From: Opitutus sp. GAS368
Lineage (GTDB): Bacteria > Verrucomicrobiota > Verrucomicrobiia > Opitutales > Opitutaceae
Length of the DNA stretch: 64,000 nt
NCBI RefSeq assembly: GCF_900104925.1
Contig: NZ_LT629735.1
Location: 2,835,001 to 2,899,000, forward strand
Direction of reading: 5' to 3'
Under the pieces are notes generated by a model. It had not been told where the DNA came from. It ran no database searches and was given only the letters and a program-made list of their open reading frames with translations. Positions 26,340-35,150 of this stretch are shown here, piece after piece. The translations under genes and the position numbers were made by a program. The first letter of the stretch is position 1; every line of letters starts with the position of its first letter.

Positions 26340-28097
26340 TTAACCAGCCCGGGAGTCCGTCCGTCGGGCACTGCGCAGCAGCACGGCTCCGACCAGCACC
26401 ACCAGCCCGCCGCAGCCGACAAAGGCCAGGCGCCCGAGCGGCGGGTTGGGAATCAGGGTCAGCAGGAGCACAAAGCTGCCGTAGGTGAGGCAGAGCCAGC
26501 CGACCGCGGCGGACTGGCGGGAGTCGTTGGCGTTGGCGGCGCCCTCTTCGCGGGCAAAATCGATCGGGGTGTCGAGCTGGGTGGCGAACGCCTCGACCGA
26601 CGCGCGGTGGGCCGCGGGGGATTGCTTCCAGAACAGGGAGCTGAAGAGGAACCAGCCCGTGCCGAGGGCGACGTTGCCGAAGAGCTGGATGCCTTGGCGC
26701 CAGTATTCCTGGGTGGCGGGGTCCAGCGGTGCCGTCTTCCCGAACCACATGGCGGCCCACTCGGGCGACAGGTAGCGGTCGATCAGCACCGAGCCGGTGA
26801 AGCCGACGAGGACGGTGCTCCAGCCCGACCAGGCCGGGGTGCGGCGGATGAGCAGCGCGAGGACGAGCGGCACGGTGATGGGGACGCCGATGAGGATGCT
26901 CACACGCTGCATCTGGAGAAAGAGGTTGAGCTGCTTGAGGTGGCTCATGCGCAGGGCGGTGAGGATGATGACGACGCCCAGGACCAGCGTGACGATCTTG
27001 CCGGCCTTGAGCAGGTGGCGGTCGGCGGCCTCGGGGCGCAGCACGGGCTGGTAGAAATTCTTGATGAAGATGCCCGCGCTCTTGTTGAGCCCGGCGTCCA
27101 TCGCCGACATGGTGGCCGCGAAGATGCCGCTGACGAGCAGGCCGAGCATGCCGACCGGCGCGACGGCGCGCGTGATGGCGATGAAGGCCGCCTCGTCCGG
27201 GTGCTCGAGGTTGGGGAACTGGCCGTGCAGGTCCGGGAAGAGGGCGCGCGCCGCCATCGGCGGGACGAACCAGACCACGATGCCGATGAGGTAGAGGCCG
27301 CTGCCGAGGAAGCCGGCCCAGCGGGCGTGGCGGCTGTCCTTGACGCTGAGATAGCGGTTCGCGTCGAGGAGGTTGTTGGTGCTGATGACCTGCTTCAGCA
27401 GCATCGCCGCGCACCACAGGCCGAGGAAGTCCGACTGCCAGAGCGCGCCGAAGTCGAGGTGGGAGGCGGGGACCTTCTCCAGGAAGCCGCCCCAGCCGCC
27501 CAGTTGGGCGATGGCCAGCACGGTGATGGTCAGGCATACCGGCATCAGGATCAGCATCTGGATGAAGTCGCCGGCGATGACGGCCCAGCTGCCCCCGAGC
27601 AGCGCGATGATCAGCACCATGAGCCCCAGGGCGATGATGGTGACGGAAAGGTCGAAGCCGAAGACGGCGGAGAAGAAGACCGCCACCGCGTTGAGATACA
27701 GCGTCGCCTGGAGCGTGCCGAGCGGCAGCTGCAGCCAGGTGAAGACCTGCTCGTTGGCCTTGCTGAAACGCCGGCGCACGGCCTCGATGCCGGTGACGAC
27801 GCGCATCTGCCGGAACTTTGGCGCGAAGTGGAGCGCGTTGATCAGGAAGCCGAGGGAATTGGCGACGTAGATGGTGATGATGGGCCAGCCCTTGCCGTAG
27901 GCCTGGCTGGCCGCACCGGTGAGGGTCCAGGCGCTGAAGGACATCATGAACGCCGAGCCGCCGACCATCCACCACAACGCCTTGCCCCCGCCGCGGAAAT
28001 AGTCGCTGACGTTGTTCACGAACCGGCGGAAGACCCAGCTGACCGCCAGCATGTAGCCGAAATAAAAAAGGAGGACGGCGTAGTCGTAGCGGGTCAT
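26340..28097 (-). CDS. Sodium:solute symporter (SSS family)
   Basis: 585 residues, about 14 membrane helices, with SSS signatures WWMVGGSAFMMSFSAWTLTG in the second helix and GIFAATMSAMDAGLNKSAGIFIKNF in the Na+-site helix (Ser-Ala-Met-Asp). Sodium-driven uptake of a sugar acid or oligouronide fits the neighbours. A candidate LacI-type operator lies 33 bp before its start (28130-28143). The 169-bp gap to the downstream dehydrogenase gene shows no clear signal. Confidence 0.92.
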   Translation of the reverse strand: MTRYDYAVLLFYFGYMLAVSWVFRRFVNNVSDYFRGGGKALWWMVGGSAFMMSFSAWTLTGAASQAYGKGWPIITIYVANSLGFLINALHFAPKFRQMRVVTGIEAVRRRFSKANEQVFTWLQLPLGTLQATLYLNAVAVFFSAVFGFDLSVTIIALGLMVLIIALLGGSWAVIAGDFIQMLILMPVCLTITVLAIAQLGGWGGFLEKVPASHLDFGALWQSDFLGLWCAAMLLKQVISTNNLLDANRYLSVKDSRHARWAGFLGSGLYLIGIVVWFVPPMAARALFPDLHGQFPNLEHPDEAAFIAITRAVAPVGMLGLLVSGIFAATMSAMDAGLNKSAGIFIKNFYQPVLRPEAADRHLLKAGKIVTLVLGVVIILTALRMSHLKQLNLFLQMQRVSILIGVPITVPLVLALLIRRTPAWSGWSTVLVGFTGSVLIDRYLSPEWAAMWFGKTAPLDPATQEYWRQGIQLFGNVALGTGWFLFSSLFWKQSPAAHRASVEAFATQLDTPIDFAREEGAANANDSRQSAAVGWLCLTYGSFVLLLTLIPNPPLGRLAFVGCGGLVVLVGAVLLRSARRTDSRAG

Positions 28098-28129
28098 GAC
28101 GGGGCAGGGTGACAGGCTGGCAGGCTTGA

Positions 28130-28143
28130 CTAATAATTATGAT
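28130..28143. promoter_or_regulatory. Candidate LacI-type operator upstream of the symporter
   Basis: CTAATAATTATGAT, with an 8-bp palindromic core ATAATTAT, matches at 12 of 14 positions a site before the lacI-type gene itself (29271-29284). The site lies where a promoter for the symporter would be. Confidence 0.5.
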
Positions 28144-28215
28144 CGACCAGGTCGGGCAACTCAGGCGCGCCGGGGCAGACGGGGCGGAAGGGGGGCCGGG
28201 GCATGGGGCGGGGAC

Positions 28216-29259
28216 CTAGCGCGCCGGGCCGGTCGAGTTGCCCACCACGAGCGGGGCGGGCAGCACCAGGTCGGTAAAGCCCTCGGCGGCCACGCCTTCG
28301 CCCATGACGAGGCGGGCCGCGGCCTCGCCCAGCTTGTCCGGGCTGGTGCCGGCGCCGGTGATGCGCAGGGCGCCCTCGATGCTGAGACGCGAGACGTCGG
28401 CCGAGGCCAGGCTGATGTCGCCCGGCACCTTCCAACCCTCGCGCTGCAGGCCGAGGGAGGCGCCCATGGCCATCTGGGTGTTGTAGGTGACGAAGGCGGT
28501 GGGGAAATCCTTCCGGCGTGCATGCTTCAGCATCGCGTGGATGGCCTCGGCCCCCTCGGCGCGATCCGCCTGCTTCAGCACGATGCTGTAGCGCGGGTCG
28601 AGGGCCAGGCCGAGCGGCTGGAGCGCGGCCTTGAGGGCGGTGAGGCGCGCGTCGTGGCGGCCGAGGGCGGCGTTGCCCCCGAGCCAGCCGATCCGCTGGT
28701 GGCCGAGGTTGAAGAGATGGCGGACGATCTCGGTGAGCGCCTCGGGCTCGTTGCCCAGCACGGAGTGGCAGAGGCCCTGGTAGCGCGCGGACACGGCGAC
28801 GATGCGCCGGGTGAGCTTGCACAAGCCGTCCATGAACGGGCGGGCCACCTCGCCCAGCACGACGACCCCGCCGAGGTGGTTGCTCGGGTGGAGGAACGAG
28901 CGCAGTTTCTCGGGCGTCAATTCATCCTCGGCGCCGAGGAAAACCAGCCGGTGGCCGTGGGCCTCCAGTTCCTGGTGCAGGCCATGCTGCACGTGGCCGA
29001 AATAGGTGCTCGGAATGTAGAGCCGCAACGGGGCGCGCAGGATGTAGCCGATCTGGCGGATGCGCGCCGAGTCGGGCGTCGACTCCACGCGCATGCCCTT
29101 CGGCAGGTAGCCCAGGGCGATGGCCCGCTCCCAGATCCGCTTGTAGGTGTCGGGATTGATGCCGACGCTGCGACCGTTGAGGGCGAGGGAGACGAGGGCC
29201 TGCGACACGCCGAGTTCCTTGGCGAGCAAGGTCTGGGAGATCTTCTTCTTGGGTCGCAC
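28216..29259 (-). CDS. LacI-family transcriptional regulator
   Basis: 347 residues. The N-terminal HTH (ISQTLLAKELGVSQALVSLALNG) is followed by a hinge and a periplasmic-binding-protein-like effector domain ending near SPDKLGEAAARLVMGEG. It starts with GTG at 29259. A sugar or uronide effector is expected. Matching sites before this gene and before the symporter suggest it regulates both. Confidence 0.92.
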   Translation of the reverse strand: MRPKKKISQTLLAKELGVSQALVSLALNGRSVGINPDTYKRIWERAIALGYLPKGMRVESTPDSARIRQIGYILRAPLRLYIPSTYFGHVQHGLHQELEAHGHRLVFLGAEDELTPEKLRSFLHPSNHLGGVVVLGEVARPFMDGLCKLTRRIVAVSARYQGLCHSVLGNEPEALTEIVRHLFNLGHQRIGWLGGNAALGRHDARLTALKAALQPLGLALDPRYSIVLKQADRAEGAEAIHAMLKHARRKDFPTAFVTYNTQMAMGASLGLQREGWKVPGDISLASADVSRLSIEGALRITGAGTSPDKLGEAAARLVMGEGVAAEGFTDLVLPAPLVVGNSTGPAR

Positions 29260-29270
29260 GGGAAAAACTT

Positions 29271-29284
29271 CTGATAACTATGAT
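29271..29284. promoter_or_regulatory. Candidate LacI-type operator upstream of the lacI-type gene
   Basis: CTGATAACTATGAT, 12 of 14 positions shared with the site before the symporter. It begins 12 bp before the GTG start and lies within the divergent region shared with the phosphatase gene, so it may act on both. Confidence 0.5.
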
Positions 29285-29448
29285 GAGCTTTCAATGTATT
29301 TATTAGGTGTCGGTTGGGTTAATTTTCCCCGCGATGGGCCCGCCAGAACCGGCCCGCCGCATGATTTCCTTTGCCCGCCGGCGGCGGGTCGCCTTTGAAT
29401 ACGGCCGGTCCATCTCCCGCGTTCCCCGTCCTCACCCGTTTCTCCGGC

Positions 29449-31119
29449 ATGACATTTTCCCCCAGTTGGCGGTCTTGCATTTTCAGCCTGTGCCTGCTGA
29501 TGGCCGGCAGCATCCGCGCCGATTCGCCGCCCCGGCTGGTGGTGGTGATCAGCATCGACCAGTGTCGCGCCGACTACTTGGAACGCTTCCGGCCGTTCTT
29601 CGGGCCGGACGGATTCAACCGCCTGCTGGGCGGGGGCGCCGTTTTCACCGACTGCCACCAGCGGCACTCGGTCACGAAGACTGCGCCCGGCCACGCGGTG
29701 ATGCTGAGCGGGGTGCATGCCAATCAACACGGGGTCATCGCCAACGACTGGCTGGACCGGGACAGCTTCGAACGGGTTTCCTGCGTGGGGGACAAGAGGG
29801 TGGAGATCGTGGGGTTGCCGCCCTCGAGTGCGCCGCGCCTGCCAGGCATCGACGATCCCTACCTGGGCCGGTCGCCCCGTAACCTGCTCGTCGCGACGGT
29901 GGGGGATGAATTGAAAAAGGCCGGGGCCGGCCGGCCCAAGGTCATCGGCATTTCCAACAAGGACCGGGCCGCGATCCTGATGAGCGGCCGGCAGGCCGAT
30001 GCCGCCTACTTCATGGAGAACGGCCGCATGGTCACGTCCACCTATTACATGCCGGCCCTGCCGGCTTGGGTTGCCGCCTGGAACGCCGCCGGCAAGGCCG
30101 ATGCCTTCTTCGGCAAGGTCTGGGACCGGGTGCTGCCCGTCGCGGACTATGCCGTGCAAGGGCCCGACGACGCGCCCGGCGAGGATGGGACGACCGACCA
30201 GCTCGGCGCGACCCTGCCAAAGGTCATCAATGGCGGCGAGACGAAGCCGGGCCCGAAGTTCTACGACGCCTTCGAAACCTCCCCGTTCAGCAACGAGGTG
30301 CTGGAGGATTTCGTGGAGACCGCGGTCACGAGCGAGAACCTGGGCGGGCGCGCCGGGGTCACCGACCTCCTGTGCGTGAGTTTTTCCGCCAACGACCATA
30401 TCGGGCACTTCTACGGGCCCGACAGCCATGAGATCATGGACAACATGGTGCGGATGGACCGGACGCTGGCGGGCTTCTTCAAGTTCCTCGACCGGGGCGT
30501 CGGCCTGAAGAACTGCACTATTGTGCTCACGGCCGACCACGGGGTCGCCCCGATGCCCGAGACGGTCCGCGCCCGCATGCCCGGGACGTCCGCCGGGCGG
30601 GTGGATACCGCCCTGCTGGAGCGCACCGTCGAGGCGGCCCTGAACCGGGTCTTCGGTCCGCTGCAGGACGGGAGCGCCTGGACGGTTCGCGACGACAACT
30701 GGTTCCTGCTCTATCCCGCCGCCATGAAGGAGAAGCAGGTCGCGCCCGCGGCGGCGCAGGCGGTGGTGCGCGACGCGCTGCTGACCCTCGATTTCATCGC
30801 GGCCGCCTACACGCGCGAGCAATTGGAAAAGGGCGGGCTCACGGACGAATCGGGCCGGGCGGCGCTGCTCAGCTTCAACCGCGCGCGCTCCGGCGACATA
30901 TTTTTCCAGACGAAGCCCTATTTCTTCAACAAGGCCACCGGCTCGACCCACGGCACGCCCTACGACTACGACACCCACGTGCCGTTGATCTGGTATGGCG
31001 CGGGCGTGAAACCCGGCGTGCATTCCGAGCGGGTGGGCGTGGACGACCTCGCCCCGACGCTGGCGCACCTGCTGGGTGTGCCGGCTCCGCCGCTGGCGGC
31101 CGGCCGGATCCTGTTCTAG
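29449..31119 (+). CDS. PafA-like exported alkaline phosphatase
   Basis: 556 residues with a signal peptide (MTFSPSWRSCIFSLCLLMAG). Alkaline-phosphatase-superfamily metal sites are visible: Asp37 in VVISIDQCRADY, the nucleophile Thr78 in TKTAPGHAVM, SANDHIGHFYGPDS, LTADHGVAP and a final His near YDTHVPLIW. It resembles PafA-type phosphate monoesterases, common in Bacteroidota and Verrucomicrobiota for phosphate release from organic esters. The start at 29449 gives the signal peptide; the frame is open 26 codons upstream. Confidence 0.9.
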   Translation: MTFSPSWRSCIFSLCLLMAGSIRADSPPRLVVVISIDQCRADYLERFRPFFGPDGFNRLLGGGAVFTDCHQRHSVTKTAPGHAVMLSGVHANQHGVIANDWLDRDSFERVSCVGDKRVEIVGLPPSSAPRLPGIDDPYLGRSPRNLLVATVGDELKKAGAGRPKVIGISNKDRAAILMSGRQADAAYFMENGRMVTSTYYMPALPAWVAAWNAAGKADAFFGKVWDRVLPVADYAVQGPDDAPGEDGTTDQLGATLPKVINGGETKPGPKFYDAFETSPFSNEVLEDFVETAVTSENLGGRAGVTDLLCVSFSANDHIGHFYGPDSHEIMDNMVRMDRTLAGFFKFLDRGVGLKNCTIVLTADHGVAPMPETVRARMPGTSAGRVDTALLERTVEAALNRVFGPLQDGSAWTVRDDNWFLLYPAAMKEKQVAPAAAQAVVRDALLTLDFIAAAYTREQLEKGGLTDESGRAALLSFNRARSGDIFFQTKPYFFNKATGSTHGTPYDYDTHVPLIWYGAGVKPGVHSERVGVDDLAPTLAHLLGVPAPPLAAGRILF

Positions 31120-31120
31120 G

Positions 31121-31918
31121 TCACCACCAGCGGCGCCGCGCGGCGAGGGTGAGGGCCTCGTCGAGCGGGACCAGGTAGGAGTGCCAGAGTTTTTCCCACT
31201 CGAGGCTGACGGTGCCGCCAAACTCCGCCGCCAGCACCGCGTGCAGCGGGGCGAGGGGAAACTCACCGTCGCCCGGCGACACATAGGTGAAGGGGTGGCG
31301 GGCACTCGGGCGGCTGATGCTGTCCTTCACATGGACGTGGACGATGTGGGGCTGGAGGGCCCGCCAGGTGGCGAGGGGATCCTCGCCGCCTTTGCGCCAC
31401 GTGTGATGCGTGTCCCAGAGAATCGCCGTGCCGGGCACCAGCGCGAGGAACGAACGGAGCGCCGCCGCGGTGCACAGAGTGTCGTGGGTCTCGACCATGA
31501 TCTCGGTTTTCCAACCGTGGGCTTTTTTCTCGGCGCGCCACCAGGCCGCGGTTTCGGCCATGGTGCGGAGGGTGGCGTCGTCCGCCCCCGTGCCGCCGTC
31601 GAAAACGCGCAGCCACGGAATGCCGCACGCCTCGGCCCACGGCACGCAGCGCAGGAAATCGGCGCGGTCCGCCGGCGTGCTGCCGGCGAGCTTGAGCGAC
31701 GTGTCGAGGGCGGCGATCGGCACCGGCGCGGACTTCAGCCGGGCCGCCAGCGCGGCAGGCGTCCCATAGCCGGCGGCCAGCACCGCGGGCAGATCGAGCG
31801 AGCCGGAAAGCGCGCGCAATTCCACGGCATCAAGGCCATGGCGCGCGGCGAGCGCGAAGACCTGCTCCAGCGAGTATTCCGGGCAACCCAGCGTGGAGAT
31901 TGCTCGGCGATAGGGCAT
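31121..31918 (-). CDS. Sugar phosphate isomerase/epimerase (TIM barrel)
   Basis: 265 residues of the xylose-isomerase-like fold, with Glu in IMVETHDTL, LWDTHHTW, HVHVKDS and a late Glu in VSLEWEKLW as the metal set. A second such enzyme in this window beside that at 21 kb. The ATG at 31918 is chosen over an upstream TTG. It ends one base after the convergent phosphatase gene. Confidence 0.9.
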   Translation of the reverse strand: MPYRRAISTLGCPEYSLEQVFALAARHGLDAVELRALSGSLDLPAVLAAGYGTPAALAARLKSAPVPIAALDTSLKLAGSTPADRADFLRCVPWAEACGIPWLRVFDGGTGADDATLRTMAETAAWWRAEKKAHGWKTEIMVETHDTLCTAAALRSFLALVPGTAILWDTHHTWRKGGEDPLATWRALQPHIVHVHVKDSISRPSARHPFTYVSPGDGEFPLAPLHAVLAAEFGGTVSLEWEKLWHSYLVPLDEALTLAARRRWW

Positions 31919-31969
31919 CGTTGGCAGCAAGGGATTCGCGGTGCGATTACTCCTTGCCTGCCAATAAAA

Positions 31970-32044
<75 letters not shown>

Positions 32045-32228
32045 GTGGCAAAAGAGGGGTCAAAAAGAGGCGGCCCCCCGGGCTTGTCAATCCCTCTGTC
32101 GTGTAAAAACGGGGAATTTCGGGAGTAAGACAAAGTTTTGATTGCATCGGCAAGGCGCGGCCGGTGAACTCGGCACCCTTTTCCATTACGCCTGCCTCCA
32201 ATTCCGGAGTCACAGGGGGAACGAAACC

Positions 32229-32999
32229 ATGAAGAAATACCAACTCACCGTCACGTCGCGCGAAGGCACCGGCCGCAGCGCTTCCCGCCGCCTCCGCAAG
32301 GCCGAGAAAATCCCCGCGATTCTCTACGGCAAGCACACGAAACCCGAGAATCTGGCCGTCAACGGCCCGGAATTCGTCAAGCTCCGCAAGGAAATCGGCG
32401 GCAAGGCCGCCCTCATCGAGCTGAAGCGCGATGCCGGCGCCACCGCGCTCTCCTTCCTCCAGGAGATCCAGCGCGACCCGATCACGGACAAGTATCTCCA
32501 CCTCGACCTTCAGGAAGTGAAGGAAAACGAGAAGATGATCATCAATGTCGGCATCCACGTCACCGGCGAGGCCTACGGCGTCAAGACCGAGGGCGGCATC
32601 CTCGAGACCGCCTCGCACCGCCTGCGCATCCGTTGCTTCCCGAAGGACCTGCCTGATTTCATCGAGGTGAACGTCACCGAGCTGAAGGTCGGCGAAACCA
32701 TCCACGTCAGCGAGCTGAAGCCCATCGCGGGCGTCGAGTTCCTGGACGACAAGAACCAGACCGTCGTGCTCTGCGTCGAGCCGCCGGCCGAGGAAGCTGC
32801 GCCGACCCCCGCGGCCGATGCCGCCGCCGCGCCCGCCGACGGTGCCGCCGCTCCGGCCGCCGATGGTGCCGCCGCTCCGGCCGCGGCCGGGGCCAAACCC
32901 GCCGATGGCAAAGCCGCCGCCGCGCCCGCCAAGGGCGATGCGAAGGCCGCCGCTCCCGCCGCGGGTGCCAAGCCCGCCGCTGCGCCCGCCAAGAAGTAA
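32229..32999 (+). CDS. rplY: 50S ribosomal protein bL25 (CTC form) with Ala/Pro-rich tail
   Basis: 256 residues. The N-terminal 5S-rRNA-binding L25 domain (about 1-90) is followed by the CTC/TL5 beta domain (about 95-182) and then about 70 residues made almost only of Ala, Pro, Lys, Asp and Gly. Most CTC proteins are about 190-220 residues, so the tail is unusually long and low-complexity. A Shine-Dalgarno-like aggggg precedes the ATG. First gene of rplY-pth-rpsF-ssb-rplI. Confidence 0.95.
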   Translation: MKKYQLTVTSREGTGRSASRRLRKAEKIPAILYGKHTKPENLAVNGPEFVKLRKEIGGKAALIELKRDAGATALSFLQEIQRDPITDKYLHLDLQEVKENEKMIINVGIHVTGEAYGVKTEGGILETASHRLRIRCFPKDLPDFIEVNVTELKVGETIHVSELKPIAGVEFLDDKNQTVVLCVEPPAEEAAPTPAADAAAAPADGAAAPAADGAAAPAAAGAKPADGKAAAAPAKGDAKAAAPAAGAKPAAAPAKK

Positions 33000-33058
33000 T
33001 TTCGTTTCCCGGGTCGCGCGTTCGCGCGCGGCCCGTTTTGCACGCTGTTCTTTGAGTC

Positions 33059-33658
33059 ATGTCCGTCACGCTGATCGCTGGACTGGGCAACCCCGGGCGC
33101 GAATACGCCGGCACCCGCCACAACCTCGGTTTCACCGTGGTTGAGGCCCTGGCTGCCGCCGAAGGCCTCAAGTGGAAAACAGAATCCCGCTTCGAGGCCG
33201 CCACCGCCCGCTGGGACGTCCGACCCGGTGTCACGCGACTCCTCGTCAAGCCGGCGACCTTCATGAATGACAGCGGCCGCGCCCTGCGCGGCCTGCTCGA
33301 CTTCCACCAGGCCGCCGTCAGCGACCTCATCGTGGCCTACGACGATCTCACGATCGACACGGGGTCCGTGAAGGTGTCGGTCACCGGCAGCGCCGGCGGC
33401 CACAAAGGCGTCGCCAGCCTGCTCGAGCACCTGGGCAGCGGTTTCGTCCGCTACCGGCTCGGCATCAACGAACCCCGGCCCGCCGGGATGGACCTCAAGG
33501 ACTTCGTGCTCGGAAAATTTTCCAAAGAACAAACCAAACTAATTGATCAAAAACTAACCTCCTTCGTGGACGGCCTCCGCCTGCTCATCAACCGCGGGCC
33601 CGCCGAAGCCATGAACACCCTCAATCGCCGAGACCACCATGAGCCAGAACAAGCGTAA
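33059..33658 (+). CDS. pth: Peptidyl-tRNA hydrolase
   Basis: 199 residues. Family motifs are complete: GLGNPGREYAGTRHNLGF with the catalytic His, KPATFMNDSGRAL, YDDLTIDTGSVKV and GSAGGHKGVASL. It frees tRNA from peptidyl-tRNA dropped by ribosomes. The rplY-pth pair is a classic linkage. Its end overlaps rpsF by 20 bp. Confidence 0.97.
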   Translation: MSVTLIAGLGNPGREYAGTRHNLGFTVVEALAAAEGLKWKTESRFEAATARWDVRPGVTRLLVKPATFMNDSGRALRGLLDFHQAAVSDLIVAYDDLTIDTGSVKVSVTGSAGGHKGVASLLEHLGSGFVRYRLGINEPRPAGMDLKDFVLGKFSKEQTKLIDQKLTSFVDGLRLLINRGPAEAMNTLNRRDHHEPEQA

Positions 33659-33935
33659 CTACAAAGCCTCCATCATCCTCGACAACCGCGGCAAGGAAGA
33701 CTCCGTCGAGCAACTGATCGAGGGCGTGAAGAAGGAAATTTCCGCCGTCCAGGGCGATGTCACCGCCGTCGAGAACATCGGCCGCCGCGACTTTGCCCGC
33801 AGGACCGACGACCAGTTCCCCTCCGGGGTCTACATCCAGGTGAACTTCTCCGCCCCGGCCAGCGCCCCCGCCCAGCTCCACGAGCGCCTGCGGCTCAACG
33901 AAAGCGTCTACCGCGCGCTCGTCGAGAACGCCTGA
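33639..33935 (+). CDS. rpsF: 30S ribosomal protein bS6
   Basis: 98 residues with the S6 ferredoxin-like fold (start NYKASIILDNRGKEDSVEQL) and the VENIGRRDFARR strand. Start codon lies within pth (20-bp overlap), giving translational coupling. Its usual partner gene rpsR (bS18) is not found next to it. Confidence 0.94.
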   Translation: MSQNKRNYKASIILDNRGKEDSVEQLIEGVKKEISAVQGDVTAVENIGRRDFARRTDDQFPSGVYIQVNFSAPASAPAQLHERLRLNESVYRALVENA

Positions 33936-33960
33936 GCGTTTTCGCGCCGCCCTCCCTCCC

Positions 33961-34425
33961 ATGGCCAATCTCAACAAAGTCATGCTTATCGGCAACCTGA
34001 CGCGCGATCCGGAACTCCGGGTCACGCCGAAGGGCACCGCCATCTGCCAGTTCAGCCTGGCCGTGAACCGCAAGTTCCGGGACGAGTCGGGTGCCGACCG
34101 GGAAGAGGTGACCTACGTGGATATCGAGGCCTGGGGCAAGTCGGGCGAGAACATCGCCAAGTATTGCACCAAGGGCCGCCCGCTCTTCGTCGAGGGCCGC
34201 CTGCGTCTCGACCAGTGGGAGGACAAGACGACCAAGGAAAAACGCAGCCGCATGAAGGTGGTCTGCGACAACTTCCAGTTCCTCGGCAGCGGCCGCGGCG
34301 ATGGCGCCGCCCCCGGCGGTGGCGAGGGCGGGGAAGCCCGCACCTACGCCCCGCGCGCCGGCAGCGCCCCCAAGCCCGCCGCCCCCGCGGCGCAGGAAAA
34401 CCTCGACGAAGACGTGCCGTTCTAA
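33961..34425 (+). CDS. ssb: Single-stranded DNA-binding protein
   Basis: 154 residues. The OB-fold (1-110) opens with NLNKVMLIGNLTRDPELR and includes VTYVDIEAWGKSGENIAKY; the Gly/Pro/Ala linker leads to the acidic tip DEDVPF that recruits replication partners. It sits in the conserved rpsF-ssb order, 25 bp after rpsF. Confidence 0.97.
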   Translation: MANLNKVMLIGNLTRDPELRVTPKGTAICQFSLAVNRKFRDESGADREEVTYVDIEAWGKSGENIAKYCTKGRPLFVEGRLRLDQWEDKTTKEKRSRMKVVCDNFQFLGSGRGDGAAPGGGEGGEARTYAPRAGSAPKPAAPAAQENLDEDVPF

Positions 34426-34430
34426 AAAAA

Positions 34431-34518
34431 GGCAGAAGGAAGAGGTCTGAATTAAGAACGATTCCTTCAGCACGACACCCACTACATTCATAATTCATCC
34501 TTCCTAATTCGTACTTTT
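34431..34518. repeat. Imperfect palindrome (GAAGGAAGAATTAAGAA type) in the ssb-rplI gap
   Basis: ggcagaaggaagaggtctga with ttaagaacg on the left, and attcataattcatccttcctaattcg on the right, are imperfect inverses. It occupies the 100-bp gap where rpsR lies in many bacteria. A related unit is at 40801-40895. Confidence 0.6.
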
Positions 34519-34525
34519 AAATCCC

Positions 34526-35002
34526 ATGGCTAACCACGAAGTTCTCCTCCTCAAACCGGTCGACGGCCTTGGTGCCGAAGGCGACCAGGTCAAAGTCCGC
34601 GCCGGCTACGCGCGCAATTTCCTCCTGCCCCAGGGCAAGGCGGTCCCGCTCACCCAGGCCAACCGCAAGCATGTCGAGGCCCTGAAGAAGGCCCGCGGCC
34701 TGCGCGAGGCCAAGGAGCTTGACGGCGCCCAGGCGCTCGCCAAGCAGATCGAGAAGGCGGGCATCGCCATCGCCGTGAAGACGGGCGAGGGCGGCAAGCT
34801 GTTCGGCGCCGTCACGGCGAACGACATCCACGCCAAGCTCACCGCCGCCGGCATCACGATCGAGAAGCGCCGCATCCACCTCGGCCAGCCCATCAAGACC
34901 CTCGGCAAGCACGAGGTGAAGATCAAGCTGCACCCTGAGGTCAGCGTCGAGCTCACCTTCGACGTCGTCTCCGAGAATCCGATTGAGCCGGCCGCGTCGT
35001 AA
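34526..35002 (+). CDS. rplI: 50S ribosomal protein bL9
   Basis: 158 residues. The N-terminal rRNA-binding domain starts EVLLLKPVDGLGAEGDQVKVRAGYARNFL-like in family order, followed by the long connecting helix and a C-terminal domain (about 80-150). The first gene after the repeat that follows ssb; a terminator closes the operon 20 bp after its stop. Confidence 0.96.
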   Translation: MANHEVLLLKPVDGLGAEGDQVKVRAGYARNFLLPQGKAVPLTQANRKHVEALKKARGLREAKELDGAQALAKQIEKAGIAIAVKTGEGGKLFGAVTANDIHAKLTAAGITIEKRRIHLGQPIKTLGKHEVKIKLHPEVSVELTFDVVSENPIEPAAS

Positions 35003-35021
35003 TCAACCATTTGCCCAACCC

Positions 35022-35050
35022 CGAGCTGCGGTTAAACCCGCAGCTTTTTT
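35022..35050 (+). terminator. Rho-independent terminator after rplI
   Basis: Stem agctgcggt/acccgcagct (one bulge) with a TTAA-type loop, followed by tttttt. It separates the ribosomal-protein operon from dnaB. Confidence 0.88.
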
Positions 35051-35150
35051 ATATCCAGCACGGGGCGGGCGGATTTGGAATAACCGATGAAGCGTTTGTC
35101 GATAATCGATGGTTGCGGCCGCCGCCTCGTGGCGGCTAACTGAACCACTC

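Noticed and set aside
26607-28112. 501-residue open frame antisense to the SSS symporter
   Set aside because: Composition is low-complexity Glu/Asp/Arg/His typical of GC-rich antisense; the symporter is certain.
32081-32115. Promoter for rplY (TTGTCA with a TAAAA stretch)
   Set aside because: The spacing to any -10-like hexamer is too short; evidence is insufficient to list it.
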